From: Protonemura montana
Taxonomy: Eukaryota; Arthropoda; Insecta; Plecoptera; Nemouridae
Direction of reading: 5' to 3'
Length of the DNA stretch: 64,000 nucleotides
Assembly (NCBI GenBank): GCA_947568835.1
Contig: OX387604.1
Span: 13,049,076-13,113,075, forward strand
Part shown: positions 27,801-39,200 of the stretch, piece by piece
Layout of the letters: each line of letters opens with the position of its first letter
Position numbering within the stretch: the stretch's first letter is position 1
The notes under the pieces: model-generated
What the model saw: the letters and a program-made list of their open reading frames with translations, nothing else
What the model was told of the DNA's origin: nothing
The model's database searches: none
Translations under genes and position numbers: made by a program

Positions 27801-30800
27801 ATTAAAATGTTTTAATCTTCTACTGACCGCCGAATATTATTAATATTCAACCCGGCAACTTCATAAAGGAAAAGTGTGGCTTTCTTTCTTCGTCGGAAGA
27901 CCCCAAGTGACCTGCAGTCCGAGCGGCCGTTGTTTTAGAAGTGCGGAGTTCGTGACTCTCAATTTGTAAACTATTGCGCGAAATCTCTTATGTCCAAAGA
28001 CAGCTATTTGAGTGAACAGTGCAGCTAAAATCATTGACAATATATCAGCGATTTGTGAATACATTGGCCAAAGAACTGTGCCTCGCACAGAAGAACGAGA
28101 AGCTGCGACCAGTGTGGACGAATGGACATCTTTGAACAAAAGAAAGCGATCCGCCTTTTTTTGTTCCTCCATCGCAGATTGATTCGCTTCTATATAGACG
28201 GTCATTAACATTGAAAATACATCAACCGTTTCTATTGACTTATAAATCTTAGAGCGTAACCTCAACTTGCATTGACTTAATGAGTGAAAATGAGATTGAT
28301 AAAACCACCATTAAACGCATCTAGATATAAAAAGTGAATATACCCTTGATCGAATAGTAAAAGACAGCCCGAGCTGAGACAAATTCTCTGCATCGGCAAT
28401 TCGCCTTGAAAGAGGAACAAAGTACAGACGGGCAAAGCATTAAATGCTATTTTCCCGACTTTGGGTTCTATTGAACCTTTCAGGTTGCATTTTGAACTTA
28501 AAACGCTGATCTCCTTCAGTTCCTCCAGCGCCTTTGTAAGTTAGAGAATATGACATTATTTTCGGATGGCATTAGGAACCGATGAAAGCTGGTCATGAGC
28601 TTTAAACAAAACCTCTCCGAAGTGTTGGACCAATTACTGCTGTTTGTCTGTTTTTGTACTCAAAATAAATCTAGAAAAAAGTACAAAATCCTCAACACAG
28701 GGAAAATTAGCTTAAATCCGAAACAAGCATCCTTACTGACTTCAGTCCTTGGACCAAAGACCTTTTTTCCTTTCCCCGAGTCATCAAATGATTCCAAAAT
28801 AATGCAACTATAAATTTTACCTTGGAATGTCGCTATTTCTGTCAGATCCATCCGAGTAAAGAAACAAGCATTCATTTATATCGTGTTAAACTGTAATTAC
28901 TGCAGCATGCGAGTGTTTAAATGGTAGGTGCTTTCTTGGCACTCGATTTTACATTTTGTTCCGGTAAAGTGGTGGGGTCCAACGTTCCAAATGATGATGT
29001 CGAAAGGGCCAGTGTGGGGCTAGGGAGCAGCCTCTCCGCTTACCAACAGTTTCATTATTAAAATTAGCAGCCATAGCCTCAGTGATAAAGAAAGCGATAG
29101 TTTTTGATATTTGTGATTAAAACCACTTCTCAGTCGTATTACTGCCCATTTGGACACGCATCGTACGTGCCTTTAACTCGATCACATAATTGTATGCTAT
29201 GCAGGTAAACATACATAATTTGCATCTCGCAAGAGCAAGCTGAAAATTTCTGTATTCCTGGTTTTGACTTCTTTATACTGACATAAAGCTCTGAAGGGAA
29301 TGGGTTTTAATTTATTGAAAAATGTAATAAAAATAAATTACCTAAAATAAAACACACGTGATCGAGTGTATAAAAAGTTGTTTACCAAACGGTTTGGCGT
29401 GTTGGAAACACCGGTTCTCGTGAGATCACAGAAGTTAAGCAACTCTGCGCTGAGTCAGGTATTGGATGGGTGACCATCATGCACATAACCAGTTCTGTTC
29501 GGGAGAGAGGTTGGAGGGATAAAAGTTAGTACAGCAACTATATTCGCCTTGCTTATCAGCCTCTCGACAGGATGGATTTGTGGTGGAATCCTGATGTTCG
29601 CGTTGTACCGTCCTTCGGAAGGGACGTTAAGCCGGTGGTCCCCTTGGTGCTATTTGACAGGAGTAGGATACGTCCTGGCATCGGGTTTTCCCTCCTCCCT
29701 TCTAGACTAGGTTAGGTTCATCATCATCCTCATAATCATCCGCTCATTCACCGACGCCATTAGACCAGTGCCGCAGGGCCAGTTGTCAAAACAGTGCGTC
29801 GTTAAACCATTTAACAAAATAAATAAATGTTGTTTGACCCAAAAGACACCCGAAGCTTGGTGCTGAAATTATAAAGAGAACACGTTATACCTTTAGGTAG
29901 CTATCTTCTGTTTTGGATAGGTGGTCTACGCTAAATGGTATGGAAAGGTTGTTGTCTTAAATTTAGCGAAGACTCTTATCTTAGTTCGAGTGCTTGAATA
30001 AGGGAGCCAAGGCCGGTTTATATTGACACGCTGGATGGATCCATGCTGCTAAACATACCACAATATCTCGGCAAAACTTTCATCCATTTCATAAAAACAT
30101 TCTCACATAGCATGCGAGTTTCAGGATATGCATCCGGGCCATTAGCCGTCTTTGATTCCCCAATGATTATCGTTTATTGTTGATGGTCAGGTCAGTTGCA
30201 GGATATTAGCAATACCCGCAAATCGTAATATTTCATTGCATCAGTACCTTCGTCCCATCCGCACATCAATCAGATTTTGTATTTTATTTGACCTACGCAC
30301 TATGTACTTTCACCCCCCCCCCTCCCCCTCCTCTGCCTAAAATTATTTTGTATTATCTCCAATTAACATAGCCGCTAGCCGAGCAAACATTATAAACCTG
30401 ATTTAAATGTTGGGTATTTAATATAAACTCTTGGAGAATATCGCACGCTCGTCCCACGATACCTTAAATATCAAAATATTTCATACTGCGTAAACGAAAT
30501 TCAAAACATTCCTAAACAGGGGGTTATCCAAAGGACGTCTACTTTTAAAGCAAATTGCTTGAAATTTCAAAGAGACGCACAGCTTTACTGGCTTTCTCTC
30601 AGCAAGCAAAGTTCACAGATCTAGGAAACGTAGGGCTACCTGCCCGAAGGCAGGAAAGCTGTTCAAATATCTTAACTTGCAATTGCCACACCCTCAACAC
30701 TGGTGTGTTGACTATTTGAAAAATGAAGTCTTTCAATGATACATTTTTGTATGTTTCCGGTAAATGCTAATTTGGTTTGGCACCAGCGACAGCATTCCAT

Positions 30801-31793
30801 TGCAAAAAGTTAAATATTCATGATCGAAATCTAGACGCAATTTAAGGGGAAGGGAAGTGATCGTGGCCTAGTTAGAGCCATACCATTGACCATCGGGCAA
30901 AGCGTATGGTTCAACAGAATCCCGCACGAAATGAATCCAAAACGGTTCACTCAGTCATTCTTTGCTGCATTCCAGCAGTGTTTTTTATATTTTACTTTTT
31001 TACGTTGATTTAATCAAGAATGATGTTGGTATTGGTATCTTTCGGTAGCGAGTTGTGACTGGTGCCATTTCAACCCCCATAAGACCCTAGTTTACGTCCC
31101 TAAATACTTCGCCGAGCTAGTCCATCGTTGTCGTAATATAGACTGAGATAATAAAATCGCTTCTAAATGCACCTTATTACTTTTCACAAGCCCAGTCAGT
31201 TATTTTTTGCAAAAAGTAAAAAATGCATACGACCGGGGCCTTGTTTACGACCTGCCTTGGAATGGACCTCAGATCCTCACGTATGCCTGTACTGCCAGTC
31301 GGCCCCTTCACCTACTGCCTTAATTTCTTGGAACGTAGGTAACTGACGTATCTTGTTTGTAAATAATCGTGCTTAAACCATTGACATTCCACCGCAATCG
31401 CACCTAAGGTTTGAAAATTAACATGACTTTAACTAACGGGTAGTTATATGTCAATTAACTGAAACCAACGATTTCTTTGCGTCTCATTAGCCAATTTCAA
31501 ATGGTAAAGGTGTGCGTCAATAGCGTTAAATTCCCACTCGTAGCCATGATGGCAGGTGATGTATTGACTTGCCGTAAACCACTTCCTGATCGTTGGTATA
31601 CCGTATAGTAATATTGACACTTATATATATGGAGACCTAAACGCAATACGTTTTGCTACTTTGTAAAGAATATTATGATTAGTAAAATTGTTTTTGTTTA
31701 CTTACCTATATCACATGCTACGTGGTGCAAAAAGAATCCGGCAAGTAACAGCCAAGTGAGCTCCCTTATCTTTTTTCTCCTAGGCTGTAACAT
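1..31793 (-). CDS. Giant secreted Ser/Thr-rich modular repeat protein (DUF4758-like), 3' partial
   Basis: Seen: four phase-compatible coding exons, complement of 31706-31793, 5142-14834, 4522-4745 and 1-3868, give at least 4,624 residues; the frame is still open at the left edge. The order is a signal peptide, then repeats of a module around T[FY]TY[LFW]TT[FVLYS] followed by SRxExVTNxVT, interspersed with a second module around TTxxxGTxxDGxYAxxxxSTSS, long Ser/Thr, Arg-rich and acidic linkers, dibasic proprotein-convertase-like sites, and a Pro/Asn/His/Gly-rich C-terminal half. Known: insects have very large mucin-like proteins of this texture, often called mucin-like or DUF4758 proteins, mostly without assigned function; I recall the DUF4758 link from memory. 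Inferred: an extracellular, probably glycosylated matrix or cuticle-surface protein. Whether it ends in a membrane anchor cannot be seen. The gene model is strong; the family name is tentative. Confidence 0.85.
4427..4476. repeat. Perfect 17-bp palindrome flanked by 7-bp direct repeats
   Basis: Arms 4434-4450 and 4453-4469 are exact reverse complements (CTTAGAGAAAATAATAC and its complement) around a CC loop. They are bordered precisely by GTCTGAG at 4427-4433 and again at 4470-4476. It sits in the intron between exons 3 and 4 of the giant gene, about 50 nt downstream of the exon 3 donor on the minus strand. The exact direct repeats look like a target-site duplication around a minimal foldback insertion. 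Confidence 0.85.
4522..4745 (-). CDS. Exon 3 of giant protein
   Basis: The acceptor (tttctaaag) precedes 4745 and the phase is completed by the G from exon 2 (GCG, Ala). It encodes about 75 residues with the clear sequence MAEARYNLATKVMSNGVEVI, then GDRSTLPGDPEILRVLTSS and a Met-rich stretch DHMMMFLPQKPSE. The donor is GAG|gtgaac at 4521-4520, phase 0, weaker than the gene's other donors. Reading through it would add 18 residues and stop at a TAG (4467-4465) inside the palindrome annotated next door, so a truncated intron-retention isoform is possible. Confidence 0.78.
5142..14834 (-). CDS. Exon 2 of giant protein: 9,693-nt repeat exon
   Basis: An uninterrupted frame of about 3,230 codons lies between an acceptor (ccaccag) before 14834 and the donor G|gtaagaat at 5141-5140. 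It enters with two bases and leaves with one (phase 1). It contains at least six copies of the TYTY-TT module, mostly clustered at about 13.0-10.9 kb, at least five copies of the GTxxDGxYA module (about 14.7, 13.4 and 10.8-10.3 kb), an acidic run near 10.1-10.2 kb, a poly-Asn and poly-Thr patch near 9.24-9.29 kb, an Arg/Ser-rich segment near 9.0-8.4 kb and convertase-like sites RRRSKR (about 8.93 kb) and RVKR (about 6.81 kb). Antisense open frames over this exon are low-complexity shadows. Confidence 0.9.
21318..21336 (+). repeat. Poly(C) run
   Basis: Nineteen consecutive C residues in the first intron of the giant gene. It is likely to be length-variable and error-prone in assembly. Confidence 0.95.
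21975..22020 (+). repeat. Imperfect (AGT/GTA)n microsatellite
   Basis: Trinucleotide repeat with two interruptions in the first intron of the giant gene. The minus-strand frame across it reads as poly-Leu and is spurious. Confidence 0.9.
22411..22445 (+). repeat. GCCAGTCA/GCCA simple repeat
   Basis: Mixed tetramer and octamer repeat of GCCA and GTCA units. Intronic, with no coding signal. Confidence 0.8.
24434..24502 (+). repeat. Alternating 9-mer (18-bp) minisatellite
   Basis: Units AGGTACAGT and AAGTACAGT alternate strictly, giving an 18-bp higher-order period repeated about 3.7 times. The strict alternation implies that the dimer, not the 9-mer, was the unit last amplified. It lies in the first intron of the giant gene. 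Confidence 0.9.
26179..26216 (+). repeat. (CTATACG)n heptamer tandem repeat
   Basis: About five perfect copies of a 7-bp unit in the first intron of the giant gene. Confidence 0.9.
29384..29828 (+). mobile_element. 5S-rRNA-derived SINE (SINE3 type), apparently full length
   Basis: The head matches animal 5S rRNA, including CGGTTCTCG, GATCAC, a box A-like GAAGTTAAGC (29431-29440) and a box C-like GGATGGGTGACC (29464-29475); the spacing from the 5' end to CGGTTCTCG equals that of 5S rRNA (37 nt). The body contains the imperfect palindrome GGGACGTTAAGCCGGTGGTCCC-like core near 29620-29642, and the tail ends in an AAAT-type repeat. GTTGTTT at 29377-29383 and 29829-29835 forms a candidate 7-bp target-site duplication. 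The element is in the first intron of the giant gene, on the opposite strand. Transcription would use the internal Pol III promoter if the boxes are intact. Confidence 0.85.
31706..31793 (-). CDS. Exon 1 of giant protein: start codon and signal peptide
   Basis: ATG at 31793-31791 opens 29 codons plus one base before a donor G|gtaagta at 31705-31704. The peptide is a basic N-region (QPRRKKIRE) followed by the hydrophobic stretch LTWLLLAGFFLHHVA and Cys-Asp, a textbook secretory signal. The exon ends in phase 1 and the next exon begins with the two bases AT, which restores GAT (Asp) and leads into ANTVLLLDNSGRNGRYLAT. The exact phase match across 16.9 kb is the reason for choosing this exon; it is too short to stand out as an open frame on its own. 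Confidence 0.82.
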
Positions 31794-31861
31794 TATGGTG
31801 TCACTAAAAACCGTCTATGATCGCAACCGAATTAATTCAATTGATTAAAACCCCCAATCAC

Positions 31862-31900
31862 TGGCACTAGTAGATCACAACACTTTTTATAGTAATCCAA
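31862..31900 (-). promoter_or_regulatory. TATA-type core promoter of the giant gene
   Basis: On the minus strand CTATAAAAAG occupies 31892-31883, preceded by GATTGG (an inverted CCAAT box, about 31900). An initiator-like CCAGTGA places +1 at about 31862, which is 30 nt from the TATA box, the standard distance. The start codon follows about 70 nt downstream without a visible intervening intron. The start site itself is inferred. Confidence 0.6.
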
Positions 31901-33285
31901 TCGCGTAGAAACTTGTAAAATTGTAAAACTAAAGAAACGTAACAAAAAGCACAATACTTTTAATTATATGGTATTATAATTAAGTATTTGAATGATATCC
32001 TCCATTTCGATGTGAGGTTGTACTTGTGAGGTCTGCAATGGTTGAGTACAGACTGAAAGTCTCTTCAGTTACCTTAGAAAGGTGGACTGGAGGAAAGACT
32101 TTTTCTTGAAACGGGGTCTCCCGCCGCCAATCTAACACGACTCTGCTACTACTCATGGGGTTAACATCTACCTCTGCAGCACAGACACACTAAGCCGGCA
32201 CGGCAAAATAGCTGCTATTTCCCATTCATTCATAACTTTCTTCCGAAGAGATTTCTGGGGATTGAATTATTTGCCCAAAAATGTGAACCATTGAAAGATA
32301 TCCCAACAAAATTGCGTATATTTCTGTGATGCGATTTTTTAATTAGCTTAAAATGCACCATGCATGATCCGTGGGAATTTCGATGGCATGAGGCAATTGG
32401 GACCGATTCAAGAAATTGATGCAAAGACTGATGTACTTTTTCACATAAAAATGCCGACAAAAATGCGGAATAGGTTGATTTTCTTTTACATCACTGTCTT
32501 CAAGTGAATTGACTGAATCATGTAATCCGTCTCGCTGAGGCCAACTCGAATACACGGGATTGTCTGGCTCTCGCACCTGAACTATAATGTTATCCCTCTT
32601 TATAAGGTAAAAGTCAATAGAACCAGCTATTGTAACGGTTTGACACCAGTACACATGTCAATACCGCGAAACGAGGTATTTTAAACAAATAAAACATTAG
32701 CTTCAATTTTCAGACAAGTGCTTCAAATGAAAAACGTATTTGATACGGACGTCTTATCCATTATCCATATTTCGCCTTACAATTCGGGAGTAGAAACAAG
32801 TGACAAGGAAGTGCGTGAGGATGAAAACAAACCAGAAGACATTTTTATGTGTTTTTCTTTATTGCCGTTTTACAAACGCGTCTAGCAAATCGCAGAATAT
32901 CTTAATCCTACCTTTAAGATCCGAGACCGCCACACAGTAACCATCGCTATAAGCTGTTTGTTTAGTGCTTACTTGAACAAGGAGAACGTCCAATATTACT
33001 GAGCCCACTTACCAAAAAGGGCAATCACAGTTTTATAAATAGTTTGAGCCAAATCAATTCATGGGATTGTGGATACCAAACGGGAACAGTTTACAACCTG
33101 GTGGAAATAATTTATTTGATGTTAAAATTCAAACCACTGCACTTGACACTAGAGAGGAAAAATTGTTTAATCCAATTAATTAATTTCACCTGTACAACAC
33201 TAGGAAGTTATTTAACTATTTTCATATATATTAATGATAATATTAACAAACAATTATGACAAGAATTAAAATCCTTCTAAGAGAA
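31901..33285. other. Intergenic spacer between giant gene and FASTK-family gene
   Basis: AT-rich spacer between two minus-strand genes. Two overlapping minus-strand frames (32230-32460 and 32343-32654) read the same DNA in different phases, with no recognised domain. A minus-strand AATAAA (33116-33111) could serve as poly(A) signal for the FASTK-family gene. Confidence 0.6.
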
Positions 33286-35442
33286 CTATCTTATTCTGGC
33301 TAGCACCTTCAGCTGCTGCTCTAGATACTGTACACGTGTCACTAGTTTCTCTCTCGGGTTGAACTCTGTGTATGGAACAGCCAGCACCTTAAACCCTTTT
33401 GCCTCGAGCAAGCGGACGGCTAAGCTCGCAGTTCCGCATGGCTGAGAGCGTGTGCCTCGACACATGTCATTGTAGTCCCAGCAGAGGATGGACACCCTAA
33501 GGAATATGTTACATTAGTGCAATCTTTCTTTTGCATTCTTTTCAGTTTTTCTGAAATTTAGTCGTACCTTGATGCTTTGGTGTTATCCACTGGTTCGGAT
33601 ACTGGTAGTGGATTGCATTTTGCATCGACAACACACTCCCCATCTAAAAAAATCATACTTTATAGATATGTTGTTATTTGAAGGGTCTGGTAGAGAAGAA
33701 TTGTAAACAAATAAAGAAGCATTTAAGGTTACCTAATAGAAATCCCATTCCTGTATCGACTTCCGTTTGCAAGTAAGTAGCGGAGGGCAGGAGATTAGAG
33801 AGTGAGTCTAAAATTGCCGATACCAACAAGTTCTTTTCTTTTGAACGTTTTATGGGAATTTGGTGAACAGCAGATTCGTTTGCCAACATTGGTCCCTTAT
33901 AGCCTGGCATGAGCAACTGTGCATATGCGTTCACATTCAACAGTTTCAGTTTCGATGCTATGTTCATGCCACCCGCATCTGGTGAAGCAAGCTCCAGTTT
34001 CTCAAGGAACTGATCCGACAGTACAGACTCCAAGTGGGCTGGTGTAACCTTGCCAAGGACAACTAATGTCCAAACTAGATCTAGCCAAGCCACTGCATTT
34101 GGCATGTCATCACTTGTCACTTTCAGCACCACTTTCTAAAACACAAAATATTTATATAAATACATAAGGGTAACAAGCCTACATTTAAATAAGAATCTAG
34201 GATAGGTATTTACTAACAAAATTTTCTCTTAGCACTCACTTCAAATAAATGATCTGCATTGGCAGGCAAGTGGTTGACAGTAGCAAGAGTGAGCAACAGT
34301 GCTACTAGATCTTTGGGACGACAAATCTCCCAATTTTTCACAACCCATTCTGAGAGACCATCCAGCAATTCTGTTCATATGGGTAAAACAATCTGTTATA
34401 CCAGGATTTTGTAAAAAGTGCTAATAGTGCCATTATAGTGCCATTATTTTCGTACCAGCGTGTTTGAAGCGAAGAAGGCCAATGCTCACTAGAATAGACC
34501 CAGAAACTGATGATTTTTTGTTGGTATCAATGCCCATGCACAGGTTAGAGCATGTCCGCTCCAACAAAGACTCGTCAGGAAAGTTAAGAATGGCCATTGC
34601 ATACAGCACGTCTGCACCTTGCTTAATGTCTAAAACCTCATCTGAGCGACCAATGTTGAATGCAAGAGATCGTAGAAGTGGCGTAGAACGCTTGCGTTTC
34701 AATGCTAGTGTTGACATAACCCGTATCATTTGATTTAAAGATATTCCAGCAACTAATTTTGCAGCTTCATCATCCCCAGTAACACCGAGAACCTAGAAGA
34801 TAATCACTCTTATAGTTGGAGAGGTGATGACCACCACAAGTTACTTTAATTCAGTTCACAAGCAAAAATATTTACCATAGCAAGGTCTCCAAACCCAGTT
34901 GATTCATGCAGCGCATCTTTGGCATTACGGGTTATGCCACGTCCTAATAATCGGCAAAGCTTCACAAATCGAGGATCAGACTCAAAATCTGCCAACTTTA
35001 TTCTGTTGATAGCTGTCCAATCAGCTAGTATTGAAACAATTCTTAAAGCATGTCGACGAGAAATGTTCACATTTTCAGCAATGGTCAACAGTGAGGCAAC
35101 AGAATCAGCTGATTTAACTTTTTCGTCCAAAGATGATGGATGCCTTCTCCGCAGCTCATTTGTATCTTCGTGCTTTAAGCTAGCAAATGCAGCTGCTACA
35201 ATACTTTTGCTTTTGATATCCTTGTTGCTACTTTCTAGAGGTTTAAGTTTTAGCACGCCTGATACTGATTTCTGATCCCTCTCTACCAATGTTTCTTCTG
35301 TTATTTTATCTATAGTATCTGAATTTGACAGATTTAAACCAATCACTGTAGTTGATGATGATGCAGAGACTGTGGACTGCCGAGTTACTCGAAAAAGTGT
35401 TCGAAAACCAATCCAAGGGACGTAGCGTATCATGGTTATCAT
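33286..35442 (-). CDS. FAST kinase domain-containing mitochondrial RNA-binding protein (FASTKD4/TBRG4-like) with RAP domain
   Basis: Exons are the complement of 34876-35442, 34456-34792, 34240-34370, 33733-34135, 33568-33643 and 33286-33496; phases 0,1,0,1,2 all match, giving 574 residues. The N-terminus (MITMIRYVPWIGFRTLFRVTR) is basic and amphipathic, typical of a mitochondrial presequence. The middle has leucine-rich helical repeats of the FAST_1/FAST_2 type (LYAMAILNFPDESLLER, then WTLVVLGKVTPAHLESVL), and the last 70 residues form a RAP domain (VSILCWDYNDMCRG, FKVLAVPYTEFNP, YLEQQLK; from residue 505). Known: FASTK-family proteins govern processing and stability of mitochondrial mRNAs. 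Length and layout fit FASTKD4 best, but FASTKD1, 2, 3 or 5 orthology is not excluded. The gene is head-to-head with GUF1. Confidence 0.88.
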
Positions 35443-36229
35443 ACAAGTAGTTTAAAGGTTTTCTCGATCTAGAGCAACACCAGGTAAAGTTAAGAAGTCA
35501 ACACACAAAGATTGCAATAAACAGACGAAAAATGAAGGGCCACTATATACTAAACTACACTACTCAGTGTTTTTTATGGGAGTATCCTCCAGCCAAGACT
35601 TTGCAGTTGAAAATGTGACACTTACGTTCGAGGTACACCTTTCTCCAGAAGTCACAGCAATGTGAGTCAGTGTTAAAGATACTTTAAATGTATCATCTAC
35701 TCAAGCAATTATATAAACATTAATACCACATTTGTGAGCTATTTTGCACAAATCGCTTGAGAACATAACCTCTCGGCGAACCACTTGCATGGTGCACAGC
35801 GGCAGCACACATTTGGGGTGAAGTTCGATCAGAGATTCGATGTTGCCAACTTACGATCTCGACCTACCTTGTTCAAAATGTTGCCGCCAAACAACAGCCC
35901 GGAAACTTGGTGAGATTATTCACCGTATAAGTGAAGCGATCTACTTAAATTTCCTAGTTTAAGAACAACACTCAAGAAAGATGCATATGCTGTGTTGTAA
36001 GAAACAACCCGAAATGTTCAACAAATTGAAAAAATATATACTCCGAAACCGAGCGAACGCGCACCGAGTGCTTGACCGAGTGATCGCAGGCTGAACTATT
36101 TTTGACGTGATTGCTTGCTTTTGACATATGTGCGGAGATGTCATGTGAGCTCATGGGCAAAATGAGCATTTCCACCGGGGTTATAAGCATTACATTTAGA
36201 AGAGTTGCAATTTGCTAAAGCGCTTATTA
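35443..36229. promoter_or_regulatory. Shared divergent promoter region, FASTK-family gene / GUF1
   Basis: The start codons of two divergent genes for mitochondrial gene expression are 787 bp apart. I see no third gene. Short frames at 35959-36190 (minus) are unsupported. No TATA box was obvious on either side. Co-regulation is inferred from the arrangement only. Confidence 0.5.
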
Positions 36230-39200
36230 ATGAATACTTCGCTTTTACGAGTTTCTGGCACTTTTGGCCAAATTAATCAATTATTTGGTCTAACTCGACA
36301 CACAACATGTGTGTTACGGAAACCCAACCTCAAAACCTGGTAATTATACCGACATTAAAATTTGACATTAATAAGAGCAAACTTTATTGATTCTGCCTTC
36401 TGCCTCTTAAAATATTGGGTAAAACTGTGCTAAGCCGCCGCATAGGAGACATCCAAGCATTAGGCCAAGCATTTGATAATTATGCCATATTAGGCATCAG
36501 TGGGGACCAAAAAAAAATGCGAACGGTAAGGGCTGCTCGAGAGCACCCTCGGCGAATGATCAAGAAACCATAACAAACGACCACCTGTCAAATAGCTGCA
36601 ATTCCGCACAGTACATCCGGACCGAAAACGCAATAAACCATTGAATTCAGACAACAACTACACCCAAAAAAGATGTCGCTGCAAATGTCTCCAGACCGAT
36701 ATTGACTCGAAATGGCATAAGGAATATAACAATATCTAGGAAAATCAGATCCAGCTAGGATTAACCATGCGGCGGTATAGCACATTATTACCCCATTATA
36801 TATTATTAAAACTTTAACTTTAGACCTTCATATTTTAAAATTTCTACAAAATGTTGACTTCATTCTTGTTCTTCCTTATTTCAGTCACACAAGTAGTATG
36901 AGACAATACACCACAGAAACAACAGATACGAAAGAAGAGATAGACGTTTCAAATATAAGAAACTTCAGCATCATTGCTCACGTTGATCACGGAAAGAGCA
37001 CATTAGCTGATAGAATACTTGAAATGACAGGAGCTATCTCTGAAAATTCAGGACAAAACAAGCAAGTACTAGATCGCTTACAAGTAGAAAGAGAACGTGG
37101 TATAACAGTGAAGGCTCAGACAGCTACATTAAGATACGTTTATAAGGACAATGAGTACTTGTTGAACCTAATCGATACTCCAGGACATGTTGACTTTGCT
37201 AACGAGGTATCACGCTCATTGGCTGCATGCCAAGGTGTAATCCTACTTGTTGACGCCAATTCGGGGGTCCAAGCTCAAACTGTGGCTAACTTTTATCTAG
37301 CATTCTGCAAAGAACTCGTTATAATCCCTGTTTTAAACAAAGTTGATCTGAAAAATGCAGACCCAGATCGGGTAATAGAGCAGCTAAAAACGCTGTTCGA
37401 AATTCCCAAAGATGATATTTTGAAAGTAAGAAACAAACTATCAATAAATTTATAAATTAAGTATTTATTTTACAACAGCTCTTATTCATGATGGACATTT
37501 TTTATAGATATCTGCAAAACTTGGAACTGGAGTTGAATCTGTTCTGAATGCAGTTGTAGAACGCATTCCCCCTCCCCCTGTAAGCCGCAGTGCAACTTTT
37601 AGAGCTCTAGTATTCGATAGTTGGCACGATCGATACCGTGGTGCCATTGCTTTAATATATGTCTGTGATGGAGTTGTTAAATTAGGAGATGAAATCACTT
37701 CGTCCCACACAAAAAAAAACTACGATGTCAGGCATCTTGGGCTTTTAAGGCCACACGAAGAACCAAGAAAGAGTCTGTAAGTGAGGTTACCTGACCATTT
37801 TATATTATTTATTAATGTAAACCATTTAAATGACATAAACGCTAAAATCTCGGCTGCATTATTTAGTTTTGCAGGTCAAGTAGGCTACCTGGCATGCAAT
37901 ATGCGAGCATCAAAGGAAGCAGTAATTGGAGACACTCTACATCTGCGAGATAAGCCTGTCGAACCATTGCAAGGATTTAAACCTACGCAACCAATGGTGT
38001 TTGCAGGGGTTTACCCTATGGACCAATCACAGCATGTAGCGCTACGCAGTGCCATCGAGAGGCTAGTTTTGAACGACTCTGGTGTCACTGTAGCTATTGA
38101 TTCAAGGTAAAAATGATTTTATAATTATAATTAGTAATTATGTGGTTAATTTTGAAACTTTATTTTGAATTTGAATTCAGCCCTGCCCTTGGCCAAGGAT
38201 GGCGACTTGGGTTCCTTGGACTTTTGCACTTAGAGGTATTTAACCAGCGATTGGAACAAGAATATGGTGCTCAAGCAGTTGTAACAGCTCCAAGTGTCAC
38301 ATACAAAGGTATTATCAATTTTCATATAAATTATTTAACTACACCAATGAGCATATTAATTGCTTTGTTGTGAACATTTTATTTTCAGCTACAATCTTAG
38401 GTGAAAAAAACATTCAAAGACTTGGTGGGCCTGATATATTTGTATCAAATCCTGCCAACTTTCCTGAGCCACAGATTGTGTCGGAGCTTTTTGAGCCGAT
38501 GGTTATTGGGACAATCATCACACCAGGTATTTTATCAGTTTCAGAGCTCTGCTAAATATTGTCTGCAATTATTCTAGACATGAAATGAAATTAAACCCAA
38601 AAGTTAAGCTTTCTGGTTTAATTGTGATATTGGTATTCTGTTTCCCATAAACGGAATTTTAAATTATTATTTAAAATTAAATTGTTGTAAATGACCAGGA
38701 TTTAAATGCAATATCAATCTCTAATTAGTGTATTCTTCCGTAGACACATATTTGGGTCCCATTATGACACTTTGTATGGAAAGAAGAGGAGTACAGCGCA
38801 CTGCCACAAATATTGACAACCAACGAGTTATGATACAATTTCTGCTGCCACTTAACGAAATAGTTGTCGACTTTCATGACCTTTTAAAGTCTGTGTCATC
38901 TGGCTATGCCAGTTTTGATTATGAAGACTATGGCTATGTTCCTTCAAATCTTGTTAAGGTGATTATTTTCTAGAAGATCTTTAGTCAGTAACTTTGTTTA
39001 GCTTGCATAATACATGCTTATAACCCCTTGCTTTCTCTTAGCTCAACATTCTCCTAAACGGACTGCAGATCGATGAATTAAGTACTGTAGTGCACGTCAG
39101 CAGAGCAACTTTAATGGGGAAGAGCATGTGCAATAGGCTGAAAGAGATGATTCCCAGACAAATGGTTCAGGTGAGAATCAAACTTATGCAAAAAATTAAA

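Larger units (their letters stand above)
14835..31705 (-). other. Large first intron (16.9 kb) of the giant gene
   Basis: AT-rich sequence between the signal-peptide exon and the 9.7-kb exon. I found no convincing coding exon on either strand: the longest frames (for example 27861-28265 minus and 21065-21448 minus) show no family motif or splice context. It contains several simple repeats and one SINE, annotated separately. Its length leaves room for enhancers or unrecognised short genes. Confidence 0.7.

Noticed and set aside
27861-28265. 134-residue minus-strand open frame in the giant-gene intron
   Set aside because: No family motif, no splice context and composition like surrounding AT-rich DNA. 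Probably chance.
32230-32654. Overlapping minus-strand frames, possibly a transposon or gene remnant
   Set aside because: The two frames read the same DNA in different phases, with no catalytic or zinc-finger motif. A translated search would decide.
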